Part shown: positions 10,943 through 22,249 of the stretch, piece by piece
Layout: every line of letters begins with the position of its first letter
Numbering within the stretch: the stretch's first letter is position 1
Assembly: GCA_958298945.1 (NCBI GenBank)
Contig: OY282609.1
Span: 32,647,212 to 32,711,211 of the forward strand
Source: Atherix ibis
Taxonomy: Eukaryota > Arthropoda > Insecta > Diptera > Athericidae
Length of the DNA stretch: 64,000 nt
Reading direction: 5' to 3'
Notes under the pieces: generated by a model
Seen by the model: only the letters and a program-made list of their open reading frames with translations
Databases searched by the model: none
Told to the model about the DNA's origin: nothing
Program-made: the position numbers and the translations under genes

Positions 10943-11009
10943 ACTCTAGCTTCGGTCAAATCCTTCTGAAAATGTGACATGAGTCAAGATTGCTCCACCT
11001 CTCGGTCGG

Positions 11010-12030
11010 GCAAATTCGATCACATGCCTTTTCGAAATTAAATGATGCCAGCAAACCACAGAGTTTTCGTTTTTAATCGATTTTTTACAAATTTCTACTT
11101 TACGACTAATCAATAAAATCAATTCTATTGTTTCTTATTTAAAAAATTAGCTGTACTGACTATCATTTACAAATATCATATAAAATCGTTCATGTTAATT
11201 AGTTTAATTAAATTAATAATATTTTAACATTACAAACCGTAAGATGAAAATTTAAAAAAGAAAAACCTAAAACCACACAGAATTTAATCTTAACCATGTA
11301 GCCAGTGATGAAAAAATAAATTAATAATAACAACTGATTCGAATTTGGTTAAGCTTTAAAAGGGGATGGTTAAGGTATGAGTGGGGGCTTGCAAATAATA
11401 AGCACACATTATTATTTATTTAAAACGGAAAATTAGTGTGAAAAACTGGAATGAAACCAAACACTAAAAGCGAAGGACGAATACTCAATTTCAGTTTATT
11501 TCATGTTTGAATCATTCACAAGTAGTAAGCTTATTTTCAGCTTTATAAAAAGCATACTTGCTCATTAAGGATAACTTTATAATAATTCTATGGTCTACAG
11601 TTGAATGTATAGGTTGTGGTTAAGTGAATCACATAATAAAATTTTTCTATGCGATGATCAAGGTTATCTTTTTATTTGTATTTTTAATTGAATATGGAAT
11701 ATTTCGAAAAACATTCTCAGTTTCCATTTTAGTTCTGTACGCTTAGGGGTTGGCCTGTTTCCGAAATGGACAGTATTTTGTTGTATTTCACACTTTAATT
11801 CTCTTTCGGAAATTATTCCAATTTTATAAATTCGAACGAGAACAGTGGATATGATGAGTTTTTCTTTCTCAAAAGTGCAACAAAACTTTTCTACTCAGAA
11901 TCTAGATTAGGACAACCAAACTTATTTTGTCTGAAAATCCTGTGGCACTCTGCACGACACCTACTCAGGTATTGGAACTAGGAGGTTTGGTCAGGATTTA
12001 ATTTTCTGCAACGTTTTTTTTTATTTTTAT
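11010..12030. other. AT-rich DNA, no gene seen
   Basis: No frame above 60 codons was found and no repeat family is recognised in this kilobase. Confidence 0.6.
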
Positions 12031-12039
12031 ACATCAATG

Positions 12040-12480
12040 TTACCTTATTTAAATAAAGGTTCCCTATCGGTGGTGGTGTTATTTTCAATATTCGTAGCAA
12101 TGCTCAAAGGCTTCAACTGGAATCGCCATCAGCTTCTCGGTTATACTTCTTTGGGTGTTATCAACAATTCCAAAATGACGTCCTTTCAAGTAGTTTCTAA
12201 GATTAATACTGTCAAAATACGCGGATATATACTTTTCCAAAAAAAAACTCGTTGATGCAAATGGCCTTGTGACTAGAGGTCTGGTCCGATGTGAAGAACT
12301 CTTTTTCCGAGTGAGCCTTTAAAGACTTCTTTTGAAAAAAAACTTGACATTTGCCTTCTTTCATTTTCATCCGTTTTCGATGTTGAAGGCCTTCCTGAGC
12401 GACGATGGGGTTCTCGGCTCCCCAAAAATACTTTATGCCACAAAAAAAAAACTTGTGCTCTGGATAAGAAATTTTCCCCT
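12040..12480 (-). pseudogene. Mariner transposase remnant, type B
   Basis: The minus strand first reads EPHRRSGRPSTSKTDENE near 12370-12425, the linker between the two HTH halves of mariner. It then reads DQTSSHKAICINEFF near 12250-12300 (the second Asp box, normally HDNAPSH) and NYLKGRHFGIVDNTQR near 12130-12190 (normally LKGTHFESVDAV). The interval between the linker and the second Asp is deleted and the Asn after the Asp has changed. Related type B remnants are at 32150, 37330, 55155 and 57470. Confidence 0.55.
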
Positions 12481-12673
12481 CAGGCTCGGTGCAACTTTTT
12501 TCTAAAGCAAACTTGCGATTTCTCTAAGCTCTAAGAGAAAAAAATGAGACTGTGTATAATTCTTTTTTGGAATTACTAACATCCAAGCTAGTAGATGGTA
12601 CCGTCTCATTACTTTTATGCCACATCTGGTAAATTCACAATTCCTTTTCGGTTCGTATTCCGCCCTTTACGGA

Positions 12674-13021
12674 CTATCTAAATCAAAAAAAAACCCTTTA
12701 CCAAATCCTAAAGTGCTTCAAAAAATTAAATTACATAAAACTACCATATTTCATCTAATCAACTCCTGACTAGTTAAGTATTGATGTAAGCAGTGGTAAC
12801 GCCTGTCCACACGATATAGGCATGGCTCCGCGAATGGTCTTATGTTGATGGCGCTATAAAGTGATCCTTAAGGGAATTTTTATACAAAAAAAAAACAATT
12901 TTTTGTACATTAAATCAAAAGCCTTTCAAATTGGATCTTTTGAATTTTTTTTAATCTAATATATTGTACAATAGTAAAAAAATTCTAGCTCCAACCATTC
13001 CCATGTAAAGAGGGATAATAT
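12674..13021. repeat. Repeat X, copy 1 (left part)
   Basis: This aligns to 14196-14325 plus 15448-15620. Shared words on the left are 'accctttacc', 'tttcatctaatcaactcctg' and 'acgcct.tcc..acgata'. On the right they are 'atggcgctataa', 'ttttttgtacatt', 'tttcaaattggat' and 'tccaaccattccc'. The remaining right end of copy 1 continues at 14167-14195, beyond the DUF4817-type transposon inserted in it. Copy 1 lacks the mariner that sits in copy 2, so it serves as the empty-site reference. Confidence 0.75.
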
Positions 13022-14166
13022 AGGGTTTTCCAATAAGTGTGATATGATTTCTAAGTGACGTTTCGGCCATTTGTAATATGTATTCAGTAATGTTTACAAT
13101 TTCATCGTGGAGAGATATACGCAAGAACAACGTTTACAAATTATTCAATTTTATTATCAAAATAATCGTTCTCCAATTGCAACTTTTCGTGCGCTTTTGC
13201 CATTTTATAGTCGTAATAATCGTCCAACTGTGCTCGCTATTCGTCGAATTGTTACAAATTTCGAGCGTACATTTTCCTTACATAATGTTCAAGTGCCAAT
13301 AAGACAAAGAACCGCTCGAAGTAATGAAAATATTGCTGCCGTTCAGACAAGTGTTGCTGAAGACCGCAATTTGTCAATTTCAAGACGTTCTCAAGAATTG
13401 GGACTGTCTCAAACTACAACCTGGCGGATTTTGAGAAAGGATTTGGGCTTGCATCCGTATAAAATTGTTATCACTCAAGAATTGAAGCCATTGGACCACC
13501 GTAAATGTCGTGAATTTGCTGATTTTGTCTTGGAACAACTTGAAAACGATAACGATTTTTTTAAGAAAAAGTTTGGTGTGGTTTTTGGTCTGGTGGAATC
13601 ATCGGTCCGTACTTCTTTCGAAATAAAGCTGGTAACACCGTTACTGTCAATGGAGAGCGGTATAGATCGATGATAACCAACTTTTTATGGCCGAAATTGG
13701 AAGAAGTTGATCTTGACAACATCTGGTTCCAACAAAACGGGGCTACGTGCCACACAGCACGTGCAACAACCGAATTATTGCGAGAAAAGTTTGGAGATTC
13801 GATTATTTCAAGAAATTGTGAAATTGAATAGCCTCCAAGAAGTTGTGATTTAACACCATTAGACTATTTGTTGTGGGGTTATTTGAAGTCATTGGTCTTT
13901 AGTAATAAACCAGACTCAAGCTTTAGAAGTTAATATTGAACGTGCTATTTATGACATACGACTTGATTTAGTGGAAAAAGTGCTCGAAAATTGGGTTCAT
14001 CGAATTCGTTCCTGCAAAAGAAGTCGTGGAGGTCAATTGAATGACGTTTTCTTCAGAACTTAATTGTATCGATTGGACTTCACATTAAATAAAAAACATT
14101 TGAATTTCCTTAACAATTAGTGTGGTTTTTTTTAAAGAAATCATATGATTCTTATTCGAAAACCCT
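13022..14166 (+). mobile_element. DUF4817-type DNA transposon, 1.1 kb, internally deleted
   Basis: Terminal inverted repeats are agggttttc.aataag (13022 onward) and its reverse complement ending at 14166. They extend about 31 bases with few mismatches, the inner part being atatgatttct (left) and agaaatcatat (right). The element carries one transposase gene on the plus strand. It interrupts repeat X copy 1 between 'gggataata' and 'tttggaaaaaatcgatt'. The exact target duplication is not clear (AT-rich, TAT/TTAT). Confidence 0.85.
13107..14060 (+). pseudogene. DDE transposase with DUF4817-type N-terminus, inactivated
   Basis: From the Met at 13107 the frame gives MERYTQEQRLQIIQFYYQNN and then a long helix-turn-helix N-terminus. 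Next come PIRQRTARSNENIAAV, GLSQTTTWRILRKDLGLHPYK, and TQELKPLDH.KCREFADFVLEQLE to about residue 150. About 60-70 residues normally holding the first catalytic motif (FSDEAHF) are deleted and the frame shifts. Text resumes as GGIIGPYFFRNKAGNTVTVN, then NFLWPKLEEVDLDNIWFQQN, GATCHTARATTELL, and PPRSCDLTPLDYLLWGY. More shifts follow to 'SRGGQLND' near 14040. This is the best copy of its family here and the reference for the smaller remnants. Confidence 0.85.
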
Positions 14167-14325
14167 TTATTTGGAAAAAATCGATTAAACATCTAGCTCC
14201 AAAAAAAACCCTTTACCCTAACGTACTTCAAAATATTAAACTACAAAAAACTATTTCATCTAATCAACTCCTGACCAGTTAAGCATTGATGTAAGAAATA
14301 GTATAACGCCTATCCTTACGATATA

Positions 14326-15447
14326 CCAGCTGTATAAGCTTTAATCCGCTGTTTTTGTCAAAAAATTTTACGAAGACGTCCAAAGTACTTGCCCTCGAAA
14401 AAAAAAATTCCTTCTCTTGCGAGGCAAACTCCTCATCAAGCCATTCTTGGACGTCTTCGTAAGAATCGAAGTGCTGCTCAGCGAGCGCCTGGCCCATAGA
14501 CGAAAAGGGCCAGGTCTGGTGAATAAGCGGGGTGGGGTAGCACGTCCCAGTTGAGCGTCTCCAAGTAGTTTCGGACCATTTTTGACGTATGCGATGGTGC
14601 GTTGTCGTGGAGGAAAATCAGCTTGTCAATGCCTTGTTTATAATCCATCCTTTTTCACGCAGAGCATGGTGCAATTTGATCAGTTGTTGTTGGTAGCGGT
14701 GGGCATTGACAGTTTCACCAGCTTTCAACATCTCATAGTAGACGATACCCTGCTGATCCCACCATACGTGCAGCATCGTCTTCCGCCCGAAGCGATTTGG
14801 TCTCGGAGAAGATGTTGATGGTTGGCCGGGATCAACCCACTATTTCTTGCGTTTAGGATTCTCGAAATATATCCACTTTTCATCGCCTGTCACAATCCGA
14901 TGCAGGAACGACTTTCTTTTTTGTCTGGTGAGCAAGATTTCACATGTGTTTTGGCGTCGCTCCATCTGTCTATCGTTCAATTCATGCGGTACCCATTTTC
15001 CGATCTTTTCAATCTTCCCCATGGCACGCAGAAGCATGGAAATGGCTCGTTGAGTAACACCCAATTGCTTCGCGAGTATCGTTTTCGTCCAAAAGAGCCT
15101 GCAATTGCTGGTCCTCAACCTTCCTAGGCCGATTTTCAAGCTTCTTGTCCCACAAATCAAAATTGCCGCCTTTGAACCAACGAAACCAATCTCGGCACGT
15201 TGTTTCCGATAAAGCACTGTCACCATAGGCCTTCATAAGCATTCGATGCGAGGATAGGCCTCCACAAAACTAGACATGATTACCAAAGGAAAAATGTATG
15301 TTGTTGTACGAAATTGCTGACAATGTGCATTAATTAATGTTGACAGATGTCAAACTCATAAAAAAAAGTATGGCGTGTCCATGGTAGTTTAATACGCTCA
15401 CTCACGCCATCTATGACCAAACAGCGGATTTAAACTTATACACCTAA
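14326..15447 (-). mobile_element. Mauritiana-subfamily (Mos1-like) mariner, defective
   Basis: Terminal repeats are ccagctgtataagctttaat at 14326 and the inverted ttaggtgtataagtttaaat ending at 15447, each continuing into ccgctgt. The target duplication is TA (14324-14325 and 15448-15449). The length of 1122 bp is shorter than the about 1.29 kb of Mos1, in line with internal deletions. Repeat X copy 1 gives the matching empty site. Confidence 0.88.
14340..15277 (-). pseudogene. Mos1-like mariner transposase, third catalytic Asp deleted
   Basis: It starts at 15277 with MSSFVE and then lacks about 25 residues of the first HTH. It continues with SHRMLMKAYGDSALSETTCR, WFRWFKGGNFDLWDKK, LQALLDEND and GVTQRAISMLLRAMGKI. 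WVPHELNDRQMERR and RIVTGDEKWIYFENPKRKK (first Asp) follow, then WWDQQGIVYYE and LIFLHDNAPSHTSKMVRNYL (second Asp). At 'SPDLA' a short deletion removes the PSDYH box with the third Asp. The text restarts out of frame as LFSSMGQALAEQHFDSYED and WLDEEFASQ. The last codons run into the terminal repeat (GLKLIQLV). Stops and shifts add to the damage. Confidence 0.88.
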
Positions 15448-15620
15448 TACAAAAGGCTGGGCAAATGGCCTCATGTTCATGGCGCTATAAGGTAAAATAA
15501 AATTAATTTTTTGTACATTGAATCAAAGAGGCTTTCAAATTGGATATTTTGATTTTTTCTTTTGTCTAAAAAAAATTCTGGCTCCAACCATTCCCGTGTA
15601 AAGGGGAAAAAATCGATTGA

Positions 15621-18119
15621 CTTCTGAAAAGCTGGAATATTATTGAATACTGTTCTGGAAATACCTAAAATTTGAATAAACTAATAATGGAAATTCTTAT
15701 TAATTAATCTAATGACTCTGTCACAACGAAAGCTATAAATTGGCATAGGAGCCAAAATGTAGAGCATACTTTAATCAAAAAGATAAATATCAATCGATAA
15801 TGTCTATATTATAATATTATTATTTTTCTCAAAAATAACTTTATAAAATTTATAGTCTATCGTTATTAGTCTAACGTAACTCTGTCGTTGTGTAGTTATT
15901 AAATCACGCAATAAAATAAAGAAGTCGGTCAAAAGGCAAACAATTTGAACATTTTAAACGATATGTAACAGGCAGCACCAGTTATCATAGAAAAATCTAT
16001 TTAGTTAATAATTAATTAAGGTTAGTCTGTTATGTTATGAAATTTAAAAATATTACCTCATGAATAAATTAATATTAAATACAGGAAATCTAAAACTGAT
16101 GAGCTCTACTACATTTTCTGGCATTTCTGATTGGTTGGGTGAGGCATTTTTAGGAGAGGTTAACCAAAAAGTCGTGACCAAAGAACGTGTCATAGAATGT
16201 ATAGATTTCAACAGGTTCTCTTGTTTGACCTGGAAACCGAAATGATTGATTATTTTTTATGTCAATTCGATTCAGTGAAAAACTTTCTTATTTAATAGAA
16301 TAAAATTTAGTTACTCCTGTCGAGGAGACAATCTTCTCTTTCCTTTAGTAGAGAAATGATTGAATACCAATCAATCACATTCAATCAGAAACTTTCTTAT
16401 ACTTGATGGCTCAAGTTTTTGATGATTCAAAATTCTTACTCTAATTCTCTGCTATTGTTTTTTTAACTCGAATAAAAACTCATTAAATTAAATCAGCTGA
16501 TTTCATATGAATTACAAAATTTCCAATCTGTTTTTTTTTTAAACTTTCACAAAAAATTAATACGAATTCTCCCAGACTATTTTTATTAACAAAGTATGAC
16601 TAGTACTTTTTGTGCAGAAATAAATAAAACTGAGTCATCTCTTCATAATGGGGAGTTTTTAATTTGGTCTCTTAAATGTGGCGTAGCATTTTGGTAGTGC
16701 CATATGATATTCTGAAGAAAAAAATTTTTTTTATTGTCGTTTATTTTTAATTTTCACACTTAATCATCGTCGTTTAGGAATTAAAGTAATTTAATCTCAA
16801 ATCTATAAACATCTTTCCGATAGAAATTCTTTTGAGTACAAATTAGTTTTTTATTATTTGAACTGGTTTTTTTGTTTTTTTTTGTTGTTTAGAAAATCAC
16901 ATTTGCGATGCTATATTTAGTTAAGTCGTTTAGTACTTAAGTATGGTCAAAACCATATTAAGGACTAATTGTGCTGTATTCCCTATCAGACTGTGGAATT
17001 GGACGCAATTCAACCTTTTGAATTTTATTTTTAGGAATAAATTGAAGCTCCTTTTAACTGAAGGTACATACTTAGTGGCATCGAAAAGGAGATTTAGGAC
17101 ATAGACAAATAAGCCCTTGGGTGACGATATAATGAAATTCTTATCTTCAAAATTGCATGCGTTGCCTCAACTCAACGTAGTGTTTTATCTAACTCACCTC
17201 ATACGCTTAAAAGTTGTGCTTATGAAAATGTTACCATTCGAATAGAGAGAGAGGGAGAGAGAGTACATTAGTGGCACCCTTGATACTTTTAGTCCTCAAT
17301 GAATATGGAAATTTTCAACCCTTTTTTACTACCATATTTTTAATGTATTAAAGAGTATTTACTGAATGAAACGTCATTGATAGGAAATGATGGCTCTCAA
17401 TAGAAGTGTTTTGTTATATAGAAACTGGCATCTGGCCGGGCACTATCAGCACTTTAGTTTCAGGAAAATATTTAAAATTTGAATTTATATTAGAATGTGA
17501 TGTGTTAAACCCTTCTTAGGAAATTGTGAACAGATCATTGAAATATTTTAAGAACGCAATTTGTCACCAGTTTTTTTCGTAATACCAGAGGGGAGATCTT
17601 TCGAACATTTGCGAAATTCTAAACACGTTATTGTGAATGTGAATATCTCTGAAACAATTGTAAGATTATAAAATTACCATAAATATAAAGAAGAAGAAAA
17701 GAAACAGCAACAATACCAAACAGGTTTTCGTATAATTTCTTAAAAAAGTATTCGATTCACAATGATTCTGCCACATATGTATCTTTTGCGTTATTATAAG
17801 AATTTGCGATGAAGTTTAAAGATTATTTTTTATGTGAAATATCATCTAAAAAAAATTTCAATTGTTATTCGTATAACGTTAGTTAGTTGTTTAGAATATT
17901 TTATTAATAAAAATAATCTTTAAGAATAGAAAAAATGCGATAGTGATATTTTATTGATAGTGAAGAGTAAATCCAATTTGTGGTGCAGAAAAGTAAACGC
18001 AAATAAAATACACATCGAATTTAGATTAAGATAAAATCTTTATTATTTTGCTTGGACCATATAATTTCATAAGGAGACTCAACCCTATTCTTTTGGTATA
18101 ATTTTTTGATGACATTTTC
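15621..18119. other. AT-rich DNA, no gene seen
   Basis: A GA-rich microsatellite lies at 17244-17263. No frame shows a recognised domain; the 61-codon frame at 16060-16245 has no support. No transposon ends were recognised. Confidence 0.55.
17244..17263. repeat. GA microsatellite
   Basis: A run of about ten AG units with one extra G lies in otherwise AT-rich DNA. Confidence 0.85.
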
Positions 18120-18129
18120 TGCGTTAGCA

Positions 18130-18560
18130 GAATTTTATGCATAGCCCCCCAAGTAAAAGTCCAGCTGCGTTAAATTGCATGATTGTGGAAACCAATTGAC
18201 ATCACCAAATTTCGAAATTACGTGTTCTGCGAACGTTTCGAACAATAACGTCAAAATTTGTTGTGTTGTGTGGCTTGTGGTGCTTCTTAGTTCTGACTCA
18301 AAAAGGCGATCACCTCATTCATTATTTTCAAAGAAAAAACGGGCCAATTATACTTGCATACAAAAATAAACACCGCACTTCATTTTTCGTGGATACAATG
18401 GCTTTTTAACAGTTACAGTGGATTTTCAGAGCCGCATATATGGAAATTTTGCCTATTAAAGTATCCACCAAGCGAGAAATGAGCCTCATCGCTGAAGAAA
18501 ACTTGTTCGAAAAATCAGTTCCAGATTTCCAATCGAGTATCTTCCGCGCTTTACATGGTC
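18130..18560 (-). pseudogene. DUF4817-type transposase remnant with first catalytic motif
   Basis: The minus strand reads QVFFSDEAHFSLGGYFNRQN then ICGSENP, which is the first catalytic Asp region. Next come FFENNE, then HTTQQILTLLF.TFAEHVISKF and GDVNWFPQSCNLTQLDF in shifting frames. It lacks the HTH N-terminus and the middle FQQDGA box. This piece supplies the very region deleted from the 13107 copy, confirming that the family is a DDE transposase. Confidence 0.75.
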
Positions 18561-18916
18561 GGTTAAACGATTAAATTAAGTAAATGTCAAATGACTTTCC
18601 AAAACCACGAAATGGATAACCTGGTAGTATGTATATATACAGCCATAAATAAAACTAATAGTCAACTTATAAATGGATTATAATATTTTTATTATTATTA
18701 TTATTGAAAGAAGATAAATAATTGCGATGTCCTGCCACTTTTTTTTGAGTGTTATCACTTGGCATGCATGCCAGAGCCATCAAATATGTATATATGGATG
18801 GGCGCAAAATGCTGTCAATTAAAACCTACCATCCAGTCCGCCCAAAAACTGGTTACATAATTTGATGGCAAAACGCAATGTCGTTTTTTTAATTTTTTCT
18901 ACACTCCTGGCAGTAG
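18561..18916. other. AT-rich DNA with TTA microsatellite
   Basis: An ATT/TTA run lies at about 18690-18705. No gene is seen. Confidence 0.6.
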
Positions 18917-19001
18917 GTGTCTTCCAAATTTCATATTGAAATGAAGGGTTCCCAACTATCGATTGGGAACCCTCTATTTCAATATGAAATTTGGAAGACA
19001 C
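18917..19001. repeat. Near-perfect inverted repeat, about 38-bp arms
   Basis: 'gtgtcttccaaatttcatat' on the left returns as its reverse complement ending at 19001. The arms continue through 'gggttcccaa' with only a two-base disagreement, around a centre of about nine bases. It is a strong hairpin former with no known transposon end. Confidence 0.85.
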
Positions 19002-19489
19002 ATACAAAAAAATGTAGCATTGCCTTTTGTGGGCAATAAGTTAGTAGATCACAGTTGTCACCAGAATAGCACATACTGAAACAGGAAAGTAATGGTGCAT
19101 ACATAACCGTTAGGAGAACTCTGTTGAGAAAGCACGTGTAATATTTCAATGTGCTGGAGGCAAGAACAAGAAACTGCTCCTAGCATGTTAGCTAATTTAC
19201 AAAAAAAAAAATTCATCTAACCACTCTTGATTTTAATACATTGCCTTCCCTCCATTGTATATTAATTAGCCTCATTAGTTATAATCTACCATAAAAAAAG
19301 AGAGTATTTGCACCATAAAAATACTAAAAGAATTTTTTAATTTAGAAAATAAAAATGTAGGACTTACCTTTTTGAAGACTTACCTTTTTGAGGAGTATTT
19401 AACATATTCTAGAAACTTCATTTGACGTCAGAAACTGCTAAGATACAATTTCACTTTGTCGTATGTTAAGTGGATTTTACCCGTATGAA
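19002..19489. other. AT-rich DNA, no gene seen
   Basis: A short tandem duplication of 'gacttacctttttga' lies near 19360-19395. Otherwise nothing is recognised. Confidence 0.6.
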
Positions 19490-20445
19490 ATGGTTAGGTT
19501 GGGTTAGAGTGGCTGTCCGCTGCTACAGTCGGACATATTTATACCAGTCGGCTGTGATATCACCTTATCATCAAGCACGATATATCACTCAAATCTTCGC
19601 AGGAAAAATTACCCAGAGTTCTCCTAAGAGATGTGAATGCTGTCCAGAAAAGATGGGAAATTTTCTCCTCTTCCTCCGCGTCTTTATAGCTACGACAAAA
19701 GTCATTTGCGGGTATACCTAGTCATCTAGCGTTTCTTCGTAATATACAATAGTTTGAAATGATCCCGGTCAGCATTCTAATGTGAGCTCTATCTGTCCTC
19801 AATAGGTATTCTGTTATCTTCTAATTTAGCTTCGGTCAGTAGAATTATGTAATTTAACGTGACTTATCTGTCGTTAAACATAAAATCACCAGTTACAAAC
19901 TGATTACTCCAACTGTTTGTGTCGAGGCCTCTTTAAACCTCTGCTGTCATAAATCCTTCTAAAGATGTGACATGAGGCAAGATTGCTCCACCTCTCCTTC
20001 GCCGGCTTTATTGAGCTCAGAGAAATAAGGTGTCTTCATAGGAGTATATGCCCCCTCTATAATAGTGGAGGAATCTACCCCGTTACCATTCCTAGCCAAC
20101 TCATCTGCTTTATAGTTTCCTGGAATGTCACTATGTCCAGGATCCCAGCTCCGTGGAATAAGGTGTGTAGTCGTCTTCATAGGAGTGTATGCCTCCTCTA
20201 TATTAGTAAGGGAATCTACCCTGGTACCATTTCTAGCTCACTCATCTGCTTTACAGTTTCCTGGAATGTCACAATGCCCAGGATCCCAGCTCAGCGAAAT
20301 AAGGTGTGTAGTCGTCTTTATAAGAGTGTATGCCACCTCTTTATTAGTGGGGGAATCTACTCTGGTACCATTTTTAGCTAACTTATCTGCTTTACAATTT
20401 GCTGGAATGTGTGTATGTCCGGGAACCCAGCATAGGTAAACATTG
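19490..20445 (-). mobile_element. RNase H-bearing LINE fragment (I/LOA-like)
   Basis: On the minus strand a tandemly repeated RNase H C-terminal segment (20028-20440) is followed by a tail at 19610-19845. The tail reads ANIRMLTGIISNYCILRRN, then GIPANDFCRSYKDAEEEEKI and SHLFW..F..LRRTLG. This is the cysteine/His-containing region found after RNase H in I- and LOA-type LINEs (usually LTGH..L, C..C..EEET..H.L..C). Several cysteines are lost. The intervening 19850-19960 is shared in part with LINE 3' ends at 39835 and 55690. Confidence 0.7.
20028..20440 (-). repeat. Tandem triplication of an RNase H segment (141-bp unit)
   Basis: Three adjacent units start at 20028, 20161 and 20302. Each encodes, on the minus strand, W(D)PGHxDIPGNxKADELARNG then a stretch ending in AYTPMKT. 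This is the end of RNase H with its GNxKAD helix. The spacing between the second and third units is 141 bases (47 codons); the first is a few bases shorter. The repeat joins Thr-Thr-His-Leu directly back to the PGH motif. An RNase H would have this segment once. Confidence 0.85.
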
Positions 20446-22240
20446 CACTGGTTGACAATATCATTCAGATATGCTTCACAGTCCCCGATCTCTTACAGTT
20501 GATGATTCCAGCGACTTAATCACTGCCTGGACTATCGGTGCAAATAACGATATCCACTCGTATGACAAAACAAATATTTAAAGTATATTTGGGAAATAAA
20601 ATCAATGTTTTTATTCGATAGTGCCTTTTTTTATAAATAAAAGTGCAGTTTTTGATGTAATAAGAACTTATTTTGACTTGTGTAGCATAATTATTGTTGA
20701 CGATGTCCAACAGAAGCCACAAAATCTAAAAATACACAAAGACAAGAATTTGGAAAAAATCAATGAAAATCAATTTGAAAAAATCTAACAAATTTGCAGA
20801 CTTCAGATTAATTTGCAGTAGACTATGAATATGGTGTATATGTTTACTCTCCAATTATTCTCTACACAAGATAGGTAGACTATCTTGTGTAGAGAATAAT
20901 TGCAATTTTTGCAAAAAAGTTAATAAATATTTTTATACCAGAAATTTATTTATTATTTTCTGATTTTCTACGAGTATCATGTGTTTTCTACAATAGTTTG
21001 AGAAATTTTAAAAATATCGTTTCACCTAAAAAGGAATATTTGCTCTTAATGTTTTCTATAAATAAACTAACTATACTCACATCAGAAAGATTTCCACTAG
21101 ATTCATTTTATTGTGGGACATTTTCCAATCTTAAAAATTTGCCAGACGCAAAACTCATAAATTATGAATGTTTGGTGGTTCGATGAATAATTTGTTTCCT
21201 CTTTTTTTTGCGCATATTATTTTATTTTTATGATTTGATATTTAATGTGCATTTCGTTAATGTGTGTTTGGATGAAGTAAATTCAAAATAAAACTGAAAT
21301 TTCCTATTATATGTACCCTCTTGCAATATAAATTCTATGCTCGTAAAATACTTATGCGCGTCTATACACTTGCAGTAAGAGGTGGAAGAGGATTTTCAAT
21401 GTCAGTAAAGTCTAAAAAAGGGGTGTTCAAATAAAATGCATTCCATTTTGATGGGTGCATGTCTGCGCACATTAGTTTCGATCGTTAAAAAATGTACATA
21501 AAATTTATTTACGAACTTTCAGTTTGAATTTAACAAAAAAACACACATTTTATAGAGAATTATGCAAATTGATGATATTGTTTTCTAAAAAGAATAACAA
21601 AAAATTGTTTGTAATAATCTTTAATCGTTTTATGGTTGATTCTTTGCTCGAGGACTAATTTTATTTTTTGCAACCAAGAAGGAAGTTTCGCTTCCCAATA
21701 GAACTAATTCAATTGATTGAGTAGATTGACCATGACTAATATTTGATATATAACTAAAGTGGGTGGATCATTTTGAATACCATTCAGCAGCACCCTCAGT
21801 AGTCTCCACTCAGCATAGTATAACTAACTGGGCGATGAGTGATTCACTTTTGGTATATGTATGCTGACCATATTCGATATTGTGTGCATATTACAAAGAA
21901 ATGAAGAAGATACTCACATCTGTACATAGATAGCTACTCGTAAATATCTTGAGTTGTGGGTAAATGGAAGTAAAAAAAGGTCATGATTGCGGTGTCAGTA
22001 TCAAATTATGCTGGACAAATTCGAATAGGGATGTACCTAAATAGTAAAAAAAACTACTAACAAAAGGTAACATTGACAATTTTTCGAGTTCGTACGTCCA
22101 TATCGGTTTACTAGTAATAATTTACTTTTTATTATCAGTTTTGACCTACTGTCAAGGGGTCGTAGTAATTGGTACATGCAACGTTCGGTAGAGTTCATTC
22201 CTTTTCGTTTTCGTATGAGAGTTTCAGGTAATATGTAGAT
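20446..22240. other. AT-rich DNA, no gene seen
   Basis: It contains the perfect hairpin at 20852-20902. No coding frame or transposon end is recognised. Confidence 0.55.
20852..20902. repeat. Perfect 23-bp hairpin with 5-base loop
   Basis: Arms 20852-20874 and 20880-20902 are exact reverse complements (caattattctctacacaaga onward) around loop 'gtaga'. No T-run or gene context suggests a terminator. Confidence 0.9.
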
Positions 22241-22249
22241 TATATGTCC

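Larger units (their letters stand above)
14167..15620. repeat. Repeat X: end of copy 1 and copy 2 split by mariner
   Basis: Bases 14167-14195 finish copy 1. Copy 2 then starts directly with 'aaaaaaaaccctttaccc', so the two copies are adjacent in the same orientation. Copy 2 is interrupted by the mauritiana mariner 14326-15447 and resumes at 15448 with 'ggctgggcaaatggcctcatg', ending near 'gtaaaggggaaaaaatcgatt'. The ends 'ccctttac' and 'gtaaaggg' are inverted, so X might be a small TIR element or a short tandem repeat array. I cannot decide which. Confidence 0.65.

Noticed and set aside
20852..20902. Rho-independent terminator or microRNA precursor
   Set aside because: There is no gene upstream and no T-run. 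The perfect 23-bp stem with a 5-base loop is not microRNA-like (no bulges, too short).
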